Positions 31,104 through 40,491 of a stretch of 42,325 nt of DNA are shown here, in pieces. The DNA comes from Amoeboaphelidium occidentale. Taxonomy: Eukaryota; Aphelidiomycota; Aphelidea. The stretch lies in the NCBI GenBank assembly GCA_023515795.1, contig JALGPX010000023.1, forward strand, positions 23,717-66,041, read 5' to 3'. The notes below the pieces were generated by a model. It made no database searches, had not been told where the DNA came from, and saw only the letters and a list, made by a program, of their open reading frames with translations. The translations under genes and the position numbers were made by a program. Within the stretch, counting starts at the first letter, position 1. Each line of letters opens with the position of its first letter.

Positions 31104-32673
31104 ATGGTGTTGAAACAGGGTAAACAATTGGCATTGAAGGACGCTAGCACAGGGGAAGAGACAATATTGCCTTTGAAGGATGGACAGAAGTCTGCTGGCT
31201 TTGTTGTATTGGAAGCTAAACCGGAAAGCCAAAGCTTGACAGTGCTTGATAACAGAACAGGAAAAGTCTACGAAGTTCCTATCGAAAAGGGAACCATACA
31301 TGCGACAGCCTTCCAGAAGATTAAAACTGTCTCTGACCACGAGGGCATAAGAGTTTACGATCCTGCTTATCAGAACACAGCCGTCGCAAAGTCGGCAATC
31401 ACTTACATTGATGGCGATGAAGGCATTCTACGTTACCGTGGCTATCCCATCGAAGAATTGGCAGAGAAATCGAACTTCCTTGAGGTTGCGTACTTGCTCA
31501 TTTATGGAGAGTTACCAGACAAGGTTCAGTCAGAGGCATGGGCAAATGAGGTTATGCGCCACACATTCTTGCATGTCCGTGTTTCAGAGTTGATGCAAAC
31601 ATTCAATTATGATTCACATCCGATGGGAATGTTTATCAGCGGTATTGCTGCCATGTCAACATTTCACCCGGAAGCAAATCCTTCTTTGGCTGGCTCTGAT
31701 ATTTTCACGAGAGATAAGAAGATCAGAAACAAGCAGTTTATTAGAATTCTGGGTAAAGTTCCAACTTTGGCTGCAATGTCTTATCGTCATCGTATTGGGA
31801 GACCTTTTAATATGCCGCAGAACAATATGACTTATGCAGAGAATTTTTTGTACATGCTAGATCATTTAACAGAGGATGGTTACAAACCTAATCCGAAACT
31901 TGCTCGTGCTCTTGATATTCTCTTCATCTTGCATGCTGATCACGAATTGAATTGCTCAACTGCTGCAATGAGACACATTGGATCTTCTTTAGTTGATCCA
32001 TATTCTGCTATTGCTGGTGCGGCTAGTGCTCTGTATGGACCATTACATGGCGGTGCGAATGAAGCTGTTGTGAGAATGTTGGAAAAGATTGGAACTGTTG
32101 ACAAGATTCCAGCATTTATTGAAGCAGTTAAAAAGAAGGAAAAGAAGCTTATGGGATTTGGCCACAGGTAATTTAAACTGTCTTTCATTAACATTTAGAG
32201 TTTACAAGAATTTCGATCCTCGTGCAAAAATCATTAAAACTTTGGCCTATGAAGTGTTTGAGATTTGTGGGAAAGAACCGCTAATTGATGTTGCTATTGA
32301 ATTAGAGAAAATTGCATTATCTGATGAATATTTTGTCAAGAGAAAGTTGTATCCAAATGTTGATTTCTACTCTGGCTTGATTTACAAAGCTATGGGTTTC
32401 CCTCTGGATTTCTTTCCTGTGCTCTTTGCGATTCCAAGAGTAGCAGGTTGGTTGGCTCACTGGGCGGAATCTTTGGACGACGCTGATAGCAAAATTTGGA
32501 GGCCCAGACAAGTTTATACTGGAGAAGAGAAGCGTCCGTATATTCCTCTTGACCAAAGAGAATCAGCAAGAAAATCTAAGGAGTCTTTTGAGTCATATAT
32601 CAAGTCTACTGCGAACCATCATCCATTTTCCAAGAGAACAAGAGCTGCCTCGTGGAGAGAATCAAAATTATAA
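31104..32673 (+). CDS. Citrate synthase, bacterial-type (type II) sequence with peroxisomal signal SKL
   Basis: Two exons, 31104-32167 and 32199-32673, give 512 aa; the 31 nt intron is the shortest in the window. The splice restores [16 protein letters not shown], a conserved block of the family. Catalytic residues are present: His about 279 (DHELNCST), His about 313 (GPLHGGANE) and Asp about 408 (NVDFYSG). The N-terminal extension followed by [20 protein letters not shown] and [15 protein letters not shown] is typical of GltA-like enzymes and of the peroxisomal enzymes of plants, not of the mitochondrial type I enzyme of fungi. The protein ends in Ser-Lys-Leu, a canonical PTS1. No N-terminal presequence is visible. 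Inference: peroxisomal/glyoxysomal citrate synthase of the glyoxylate cycle. The ATG at 31104 is preferred to a TTG 6 nt upstream. Confidence 0.95.
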
Positions 32674-32730
32674 TACACGCCTTGAAACAAGCCATCTCTT
32701 TTTCAACTTTGAGTGGCGCTTGTTCCAACA

Positions 32731-33930
32731 ATGAACGCCACAACTTTGCTTCTCGCTGCAATGCTGTTGATTATAACAGCGTCAGCTATGCATTCTTTAT
32801 GGCCACATGCTGCGCATGAAATCGAAATGCGGCGTGCAATACCCCCACTATACCATTCAGCACACGTGCGTCGGCCACATAACGTCGTGTCTCTAGGCCC
32901 ACGCTTTCACGGCAAAGAAAGGAAACTCGAAGTGACCAATGAAGCCTTGCCGGACTATTCAGAAGTGGCCGAGACGGTCACAAAATTTAAGCCTGGAAGC
33001 TTTATTGATGCCATGAAGTTATCAGTCGTAAAGGAGATGATCAAATCAGATATGGAAAAGGACTTGGAGAAGGATATAAAATACATTTTTGGGTTGGTTT
33101 CAGCACTATCGCCCTATGACGAGAGGGCTTTGCAGTACATTAAGGCTTGGCGTGGTTCAGAAAGATCTCAAAAGAAAGTGGACCTGAAATATGTTAATGC
33201 GATGGCGTGTATAATGTCAGAAGTTCAGATATTCGCTCAGCATATTTATTGGGCACTAAGAAAAGCTCTGATGGACTCTGTGCGTAAATTCTACACGCTT
33301 GAGCTGATGAGCCCTATTGTGGAATCAATGGCTAAAACAATATGTGAAAAGACTTCCATAGGAGATATGGTACACTTTAGTAAGAAGGCTAAAATAAGAG
33401 GAAAGGAAAAACTGGCTGATAAGATCGTTAAAGATGTCAAGGACGATCCAAAAGTTGTTGCTGAGTTGCTGGACAACATCAGCGAAAACATGGCCACGCT
33501 AGGGTTTTACATTGTTGGGCATTTCTTCATTTACAGTTTACCGAGAGATCTAAGGCCTAAAGTGCTTGCAAGAATTCAAGCTGTATTTCTTAAAGACGAT
33601 CCTCGTTTAGTTTATGGAGTCGGAGACTTTAGTTTCCAGCGCCAAGGCGACAAATTTATCTTTGATGCCGACAAATTGCAATTAAAAGAAACTATTTGGC
33701 TTCCAAAAGAGCATTACAGCAGGATTAAAACCATTATGAAGGATATTTCCAAGACTTTGGCGAGCGTTTCGATCGAAATTCTTTCGTTAGGAATCGCTTC
33801 ATTAATGATAACGCTTGGTGGGATATTTGGTGGTATGCTCAAAGTTATGCACAGACTTCCTCTAGTTCATGATTTTGTAAATGCTTTACTTGAAATTAAA
33901 ATCAGGTCTGAAATAATGAAGGACAAATGA
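32731..33930 (+). CDS. Secreted or membrane protein with signal peptide, unknown function
   Basis: The product is 399 aa, intronless, from the ATG 57 bp after the citrate synthase stop. Residues 1-22 form a textbook signal peptide (LLLAAMLLIITASA). A basic, Pro/His-containing stretch follows (about 25-75), then a mostly helical domain rich in Lys and Glu (about 80-330). One moderately hydrophobic stretch (about 255-270) and a stronger one (about 350-375, containing LGIASLMITLGGIFGG) could be membrane helices. I recognise no family. It has very few Cys and no repeats. An AATAAA begins 2 nt after the stop, and the convergent gene ends 15 bp away. Confidence 0.75.
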   Translation: MNATTLLLAAMLLIITASAMHSLWPHAAHEIEMRRAIPPLYHSAHVRRPHNVVSLGPRFHGKERKLEVTNEALPDYSEVAETVTKFKPGSFIDAMKLSVVKEMIKSDMEKDLEKDIKYIFGLVSALSPYDERALQYIKAWRGSERSQKKVDLKYVNAMACIMSEVQIFAQHIYWALRKALMDSVRKFYTLELMSPIVESMAKTICEKTSIGDMVHFSKKAKIRGKEKLADKIVKDVKDDPKVVAELLDNISENMATLGFYIVGHFFIYSLPRDLRPKVLARIQAVFLKDDPRLVYGVGDFSFQRQGDKFIFDADKLQLKETIWLPKEHYSRIKTIMKDISKTLASVSIEILSLGIASLMITLGGIFGGMLKVMHRLPLVHDFVNALLEIKIRSEIMKDK

Positions 33931-33932
33931 TT

Positions 33933-33938
33933 AATAAA
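33933..33938 (+). terminator. Poly(A) signal of the secreted-protein gene
   Basis: AATAAA begins 2 nt after the TGA stop, in the 15 bp between two convergent stop codons. The transcript end must therefore overlap the opposite gene. Confidence 0.5.
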
Positions 33939-33945
33939 TTAAGCT

Positions 33946-35493
33946 TCAATCTTGGATTTCTATTGGCAAGCCTTTAAAGAGTTTGGCATTCTTAAAATAT
34001 TCTCTCAATGGCACTAGTTGATCTCGACGCAGCGATACATGAACGATAATTTTTGATTGAGTGACAGAAACTTTGACTCCAACCAGATTTCCTGTGAGAC
34101 GATAAACATTGTACTCCAATAACCAAACAGGAACATAAGCTGCGTTTGCGTTCCCACAACTCAAGACATGATCGTCTTTCAGTTCTTGAAGATTTAGACA
34201 AACACTCTCGTGCTTGTATCCAGAGAAACAGAAACTTGAATCAGAATATTGAATGGCTAAAAGACCAGTGTATTGATAGAGCTCAGTGTTAAATGATGCC
34301 ACATATCCATCTTCAAGTAGAGCAACACCAGGAGATACTCCTTCACCGTCGACAATGATTTCCCCAATTCTGTTCGTCTCGAGAAGCTCACCCACAGATG
34401 AAGCATTAGATGAATACAATGGCGCCAAATTAATGCTGACTCCGTTAACTGGTTGGCCAAAATCAAATCCATACTCTTTATCAGCAGAATGTTTACTTGT
34501 TGCAATAATTGGGCATTCACTGCCTGATAAAATGTAAATTACTTCCTTTTCTTTAACATTGAAAATTTTGCTTTCTGGGTTTATAACAACCAGTTTCTTT
34601 GCTTTAATGTCAACTCGATGATCCATATAATACTTGAAACCTTTTCCATTAACAATAAGATGATCATGATTTAGAACTCCAACTCTATCGTATGAAACAT
34701 GAATATGTTTAGCTTCGAAGAGTAGAAGAGACCAATATGGGGAATCCAGGTTCAGAATACTCCCACCAGAATAGAACGAACTGAAAATTTTTCTGTTGTG
34801 TTCATAAACTTTTCTTGTAATGATAATCGGTCGTGTATCAATACCTTCCTGATGTGTGTAATTAATTAGTAACGGAGAATCCGGCGATGTTGACATTGTA
34901 TTACCACCGGTCCAAGTGGCACCACTGTCATAGAACAATGGCTGTGCATGTGGAGCCCAAAAGCTCTTCGTTGTTGAAACTGAAAAATACTTGCATTCTA
35001 TCCCACTCTCGTCCCGATTCAACTTCAGGGCAGCAACCTCAATTAGCTTAGATGTATCAAGCACGACGGCATTGAAGTCCTTTGGTATCTTCACTAAAAT
35101 ACTGGAATCAGATATTAATATTGGAATTGCGCCAATGTAATCCACCAGGGCTTTAACAACTGGCAGCAGAAATGGATTTTGAGTAGACAAAGTAACTAAA
35201 ACTGTTTGACCCTGCTTTAGACCGTTCCGCTGCAGGTTGACCGCACAAATTTTTGCCAACTTAATGATTTCGTGATTATCCATTGTCTTTTGTAGCCTTA
35301 ACTTGAAGGTAGCAACGTAAACGAGCATAAGCTGAAGCACCACAATAGTAAGAGTAATTAGCAAGTCCCTTGTCCCAACAGCAGTTGCAATAATGATGAG
35401 CAAGCTCAAGAAAATTCCATTTGCTAGAGAGAATAATCCCTGCTCATAAAGTACAGAAGTTTCTTTTGTAACAGGCAAAATATCTTGCGACAT
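33946..35493 (-). CDS. Divergent acyl-CoA synthetase-like (ANL superfamily) membrane protein
   Basis: The product is 515 aa, intronless. Two hydrophobic helices lie at about residues 20-62. The rest follows the fold order of AMP-dependent synthetases: an N-terminal LAKICAVNLQRNGLKQGQTV block, a region where the TSGTTGxPK P-loop should be but which reads INYTHQEGIDTRPI, then GEIIVDGEGVSPGVALLEDG and a TGLLAIQ block in place of the usual TGD motif. A short C-terminal domain follows. Family role: activation of fatty or other carboxylic acids as acyl-AMP and then acyl-CoA. With the phosphate-binding loop and the TGD Asp both altered, catalysis is doubtful, so a pseudoenzyme or very divergent member is my best reading. 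It is shorter than long-chain acyl-CoA synthetases (about 650 aa). It lies 92 bp after the LPMO gene's end on the other side and runs the same way. Confidence 0.6.
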   Translation of the reverse strand: MSQDILPVTKETSVLYEQGLFSLANGIFLSLLIIIATAVGTRDLLITLTIVVLQLMLVYVATFKLRLQKTMDNHEIIKLAKICAVNLQRNGLKQGQTVLVTLSTQNPFLLPVVKALVDYIGAIPILISDSSILVKIPKDFNAVVLDTSKLIEVAALKLNRDESGIECKYFSVSTTKSFWAPHAQPLFYDSGATWTGGNTMSTSPDSPLLINYTHQEGIDTRPIIITRKVYEHNRKIFSSFYSGGSILNLDSPYWSLLLFEAKHIHVSYDRVGVLNHDHLIVNGKGFKYYMDHRVDIKAKKLVVINPESKIFNVKEKEVIYILSGSECPIIATSKHSADKEYGFDFGQPVNGVSINLAPLYSSNASSVGELLETNRIGEIIVDGEGVSPGVALLEDGYVASFNTELYQYTGLLAIQYSDSSFCFSGYKHESVCLNLQELKDDHVLSCGNANAAYVPVWLLEYNVYRLTGNLVGVKVSVTQSKIIVHVSLRRDQLVPLREYFKNAKLFKGLPIEIQD

Positions 35494-35552
35494 CGTTTTC
35501 GAGGAAAGAATTTGAATGACAGGAATAACCCGAAACCTCTCCTAAAAGTTAT

Positions 35553-35558
35553 TTTATT
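35553..35558 (-). terminator. Poly(A) signal of the LPMO gene
   Basis: Minus-strand AATAAA lies 27 nt after the stop at 35586, in the 92 bp spacer before the ANL-like start. Confidence 0.55.
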
Positions 35559-35585
35559 TCTAAAGCTGTCTTTCGCTCTTGGAAT

Positions 35586-36756
35586 TTAGAAGATGCATGC
35601 AGCTCTGCCTTCCAATGTTGAGCATTTGGTTCCAGTTGGACAAGGCATGTCTAACCAACGATTGTGAGAACAAACCTTGTAGTTTTCACCATTGCACTGG
35701 GTCTGGCCCTCGGCGCACTGAGAAGCAGGAAGTGGAGCTTGAACAGGGACAGGAGCGGGTGCTGGACTTCCTCCTCTCAAACCAGGTGGAATCATTGTAG
35801 CAATTGCAGAATAAGGCAGATCACCTGAGACCATTGATGGTTTTGAAGGATGTTGGACTGGAGAAGGAACTGCAGCAGGTGTGCCTGAAGGTGCCAATGT
35901 TGGTTGAGTTGTAGATGCCTGGACAGGAGTGGATGGTGAAATTGCAGAGGTTGAAGCAGGAGTCGAAACGACCAGAGCAGGAGCGTTTGAAGGTGTTGTA
36001 GCAGGAGGCGTTGAGGCAGGAGATACAGATGATGTTTCTGGTTTTGTTCCGTTTTGTTGAGTAGGAGGAGGAGATGCTGAGCCAGATGGAGAGATCGAGA
36101 TTGTTTCCGCTTGTTCATAATACTTCTTGCCGTGATCACCAGATGCGTCTGCAGCGAATTCAGGAACAGTTGGATATCCCGGCAAGTTCAATACCGTCAT
36201 TCTTGGTCCAGACAATGAGCCAGAGGATTTATCATTCTTGATTGTAATGTCAGCACAATTCATGTAGTATTCACGGTTACCGATTGCATTGACCCAAGTC
36301 CTAGATTATTTGAGATAAGTTTCTGTTGTTGTAAGCTTACCAAGCAAAGGTGCAAGATTCACAAGCTGGAGTTTCAGGAGGAAGCGGGATATCAAACGAC
36401 AAACCAGAAGCGGGACAAGTCTCATAAATTGTCTTGATTGCAACAAAGTCTTTGTCGTTGTAGGAGATTGAAAATTGACAGTGGCCACCACCGTGCACTG
36501 CCGTGCCCTGGAGCTGAACTTTAACCGAAGACCCAGATTGGTAAGTCTTGACTGGAGCCGTTTTTGGAGCATTCCTGCAAGGATAAGCGCCTGGAGAGAC
36601 GGGCGCCATGATGTCGTAGTCAGGAGCCTTCACATTTGGATTGTACTGAGAATTTCTTGGAGGTGGATCAACCATTTGGATGTGCGCATGAGTAGCCAAA
36701 GCTAAAGTAGCAACAGCGGTGAATGCTACAAATAAGTTGAGCTCAATTCGGCGCAT
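35586..36756 (-). CDS. AA11-type lytic polysaccharide monooxygenase with CBM19-like chitin-binding domain
   Basis: Two exons, 36756-36341 and 36300-35586, give 376 aa; the intron is 40 nt with donor GTAAGC. The signal peptide (residues 1-24) ends just before His25 (HIQMVDPPPR), which would be the N-terminal copper ligand. The second brace His is His88 in GTAVHGGGHCQF. The splice restores CTFAWTWVNAIGNREYYMNC, a block highly typical of AA11 chitin LPMOs. The catalytic module ends near residue 195. A Pro/Ser/Thr/Ala linker of about 130 residues follows. A C-terminal Cys-rich module (about 333-376) has the pattern CxxGxxxCxGxxYxxC, then W, then CPTGTKC, like CBM19. Known role: oxidative cleavage of chitin outside the cell. 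Regulation is not visible beyond a short promoter region upstream. Confidence 0.92.
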
Positions 36757-36984
36757 TTACTTACTTTTAATGATCATTTTGAAATGGGAAAAGAGGATTA
36801 GGTTCGTGGCCGCTTTTATGTTTATCGTCTCGCCCGAGAGTCTAGACTCGTCGATCATAGATCGTCATAACCGGTTCACGATTTCTGAATTCCTGGACCG
36901 CTTCCGCTCCCAAAATTAACTGCTTGTGAGCAGAGTATGTTGCAAAGATCATACATAATAGGTCTATTTCGGTTTTGGAATCGT
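36757..36984. promoter_or_regulatory. LPMO promoter region and RecQ 3' flank
   Basis: These 228 bp lie between the LPMO start and the RecQ stop, both on the minus strand. They contain CGATC-ATA-GATCG (36852-36864) and AACCGGTT (36869-36876), two palindromes 5 bp apart, about 100 bp upstream of the LPMO ATG. These are candidate factor sites only. No poly(A) hexamer for RecQ stands out. Confidence 0.4.
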
Positions 36985-39900
36985 TTACCGAAAGTATCCT
37001 GATCGGCCGCTGGTGTGGCCATTATTCGCCATGTGCGGCAAAGCTTTCTCTGCGTATTCTCTGGTTATTTCAAGAAGCTGTTTCCCGTATCGTTTGAATT
37101 TGTCGGAGCCTAAAAATTAATAAAGTATAACTGTTTTCTTACCTGGAGCCAACTGAAGAAAGTCGTCCTCGTTCAAAGGCATCCTTTCGCTGAGCCGCAA
37201 TAATGTTGAATCATCATAGATAGCTGATGGTAAGATCCCTTTGTTACTTGCAATGTTATTCCGCGCATCTCGTAATTCATCAAAACATCTTCGCTGCATT
37301 GATTCATCTTGGGTTTGCTGCACCATAATCTCTGCGCCATCAAGTTCATCGTAGTCAATATCATCAATTTCGTCGCCTTGAGGATAGTAATCTTCGTCTG
37401 AATAATCGCCCTCGATTTCAATCACTTGATCATTCTCCTTATTTGGATTCACCATATCCTTGATCGATTTTTGTTTACCTTTACTCTTGGCGTCCTTCTT
37501 GATCGGAGCCTTTGTTTTCTTCTCGCTGAATGATACAATGAACTTAAAGTTGCGATCTCTGGAGGCTTGCCTTCCTTTGGTTGTCACTTTCAAATACGAG
37601 CTTATAAATCCAGCATTATTCGGCAAACAGTTCTCCCTTAAATAGCCCTCCATAATCAATGCTCTGAATATCTTTTCAGCCTCGTGTTTAAGAAAGCTCT
37701 TTCCAACACCGTGCTCTCTTAATGAATCGAAACCGTCTTTAACTAATTTCTGGCCTTTTGATCCACGAAATATATCGATAGCCATATTAACTGTAACATT
37801 GCTCCTTTCGATCTCGCTAATTAAATTAATAATAGATTTAGCCTCTTGAGTAACGTCCTTTTTGACAACATTCACTGCTTCTCCACTATTAATTTTCTTG
37901 CAAACATCGCATGTACCATGACACTGTGCAGGATCAAACTTGTCTCCAAAGTATGCCAGCAAATGTTTTCTTCTGCACTCAGATTTGTTCTCGCAAAACA
38001 TTATCATTTGATTTAAATTGTCTCGTTGACGCTCTTTCTGCTCGGCGGAGCCCTCGCCCTTATCGATGAGAAAATCAATTGTTTTCTTATCGCCGTAACT
38101 ATAAAACAAAAAGCACCAACTTTTTAAACCGTCTCTTCCTGCTCTTCCGGTTTCTTGATAGTATCCTTCTATGGATTGCGGAAAAGAGTAGTGAATAACG
38201 AATCTCACATCTGCTTTGTCGATACCCATACCAAACGCAACAGTTGCAACTATGATCAGAATTTCATTCTTGGCCCATGCGTTTTGAACTGATGTTCTGT
38301 CTTCTTTATCCATGCCTGCATGATAGAAACAAACACTGAGATTGTGTTTTCTCTTCAAGCTATCAGCCACTTCTTCGCATTTCTTCTTTGAAGTACAGTA
38401 TATGATGCCAGACTTGTTACGAAACCTCTTTGTGATCAAATCCACAATGTCTTGTTCGATTCTCTTCGTTTTTGGAACGACTTCATATTCTAGGTTTCTT
38501 CTATTGAAGCTCATGGCGAACTCCAAACAATCCTGCATTCTCAAGTTAATTTTGACATCCATTTTAACTTTCTGATTAGCAGTTGCAGTAAGAGCCATAA
38601 ATGGCACATTAGGATAACTTGAACGCAAAGTTCCTAAAGTTGTATAATCTGGCCTGAAATCGTGACCCCAAGCAGAAAGACAATGTGCTTCATCGATTAC
38701 AAATCTGGCAAGCCTGTGTCTCCTATACAGACTTTCTAAAGCTTTCTGAACTTGGGTCGATTTGTTTATCATTTCTGGTGTAAGATAAAGTAACTTCATC
38801 ACAGAATCATTATTTGCAAGTTGCTCAAACACCCATTTTCTTTGACTGGCTTCCATTGTTCCACTTAACCAAGCAGCACCAATGCCCTTCTGTTGCAAGT
38901 GATATATTTGGTCTTGGATCAAGGACAACAAAGGCGAGACAACAATAGTGACTCCCTGAGTTGTCCCAGCTGAAACTACTGCAGGAAGCTGATAACACAA
39001 ACTCTTTCCACCACCAGTGGGCATGAGAACAAAACAATCCAGACCATGTAAACAAGCATTAATTGTTTCTAATTGCATCTGTCTGAATCCTTTGAGTTTG
39101 AAAACAAACTTCATCGCCTTCTTAACTTCTTTGGACCAAGGAAATCCAAAACCGCCCCATTTGCGGTATTTTTCATCTGTCTGAACTTCTTCTGTTTGAG
39201 TTGCACCAAAAGCATTCAATGCGTCGTCATTAGCCGGTTCTTGGTCAAATTCTTCATCTTCTTCTACGATTTGATTATCCCTAGATTCGTTTGATGTGTC
39301 CGCAACATTAAAATTTCTTTCAACAATTTCTGGAGAAGGAATATTGGCATGAATTGTTTCCTCTGTGGGACTTATAGGAGAAACGATTGTATTTTCTCGA
39401 ACATAATCAGTTTCTCTTGAACCAGCAGACGACGCAGACAAGCATCTTTTGACCTCTTCGATCTTCATTTTAATTTGCTTCCATTCATTTAACTTGCCAC
39501 GATGATCTACTCCTAGATCCATCAATTCCAGCGTTTCATCAGCAAGATCTTTCTTTCGTTTTAACAAATCTCCCAAAGAATCTTTCAGCAGTTGTTCTGA
39601 AGCAGAAGCGAATCTTGGGACATTAGAAAAAGAAACATTCCGTCTTGATGAAGAATCACTCTGCTGAGGAGGCTGCTGCGTTTCTTGTTTTTGATCAGTT
39701 GAACCAGAGTATCTTTGCACAACTGTGGGCCTTTTAAATACAGGCACAGTATCTTCTACAGATCGACGCAATGAATTCTGAGCAGAAGTTCTTGTTGAAA
39801 CGCTATCGATCGGCGTGGTATTGATCTCAATAACATCTTCAAGCTTAAGCCTTTTAAACTCCGGTTTCTGCGTGGCTCTCTTCATTTCAGGCGTTTCAAA

Positions 39901-40303
39901 GTTACTAAAGTCGATATCATCTTCTTCAAACTCATCACTGACGTCATCATCATCTCTGGGCAACGGATTAGGCCTTCTTTGAACTATTTCGGAGGGAATT
40001 GGTCGCTGCTGCTGCTGTTGTTGCAAGTTCGGAACAACAGGAGACTTTCGCTTTGAGGCCAAAGATAGTTTCGGCTTTACACTGAAAATTAAGTGAATGA
40101 ACATAAATGTGCCCAACCTTTGAGTTCCAAATATTCCGTCTGCCTTTGCTATGCCCCTCAAAGTATCCGTCACTGGCGGTGGTTGAAACGTTGGCTTTTG
40201 AATATCTTTTACCGATAAGCCAGCTTCCTCAGCGTGCCACTTCAGCTCAGCGTCCAAATTGGTCCTAAATGACTTAGTAAGAATCTCATGAAAGTTACTT
40301 CAT
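36985..40303 (-). CDS. SGS1: RecQ helicase of the BLM/Sgs1 type
   Basis: Exons 40303-40299 (5 nt, ATGAA), 40264-37143 and 37109-36985 give 1083 aa; introns of 34 and 33 nt. The 5-nt exon is proposed because the main frame has no ATG before conserved sequence and meets a stop upstream. GTAACT...TACTAAG...TTTAG sits exactly between it and the frame. A further in-frame 36 nt GT-AG segment (40082-40117) interrupts a polar region with hydrophobic residues and may also be an intron. The N-terminal 380 residues are acidic and disordered. The helicase core has MPTGGGKSLCYQLPA (about 414) and VIDEAHCLSAWGHDFRP (about 523). RQC Zn ligands are in CENKSECRRKHLL and CHGTCDVCKK. The last exon completes the HRDC domain (APGSDKFKRYGKQLL). 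Known role: DNA-end resection and double Holliday junction dissolution with Top3 and Rmi1. Confidence 0.93.
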
Positions 40304-40491
40304 ATCAGAGAAAGATGCTCAGTGTCAAATGTGAAACAACAACGAACGAGGCAAGCAAAGCTCCCAAGATATCAGCAACCATCAAAATATTACCGCGACC
40401 CAAATGATGAGCGGTATAATTCCGTCATTTAGGCTTATTGTTCCACTTTATATAATTGATTTAGTCGAGTTTGCCTTGTTTCATCTTGAAT
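40304..40491. promoter_or_regulatory. Divergent promoter region between RecQ and kinase genes
   Basis: These 188 bp hold a TATA-like TATATAA at 40449-40455, 37 bp before the kinase ATG. An inverted repeat, TACCGC (40391-40396) and GCGGTA (40411-40416), has a 14 bp spacer. The spacing suits a dimeric DNA-binding factor, but this is inference. Confidence 0.45.

Noticed and set aside
36719-36919. A 66-codon plus-strand frame upstream of the LPMO start.
   Set aside because: It overlaps the signal-peptide codons on the other strand and has no family features or supporting context.
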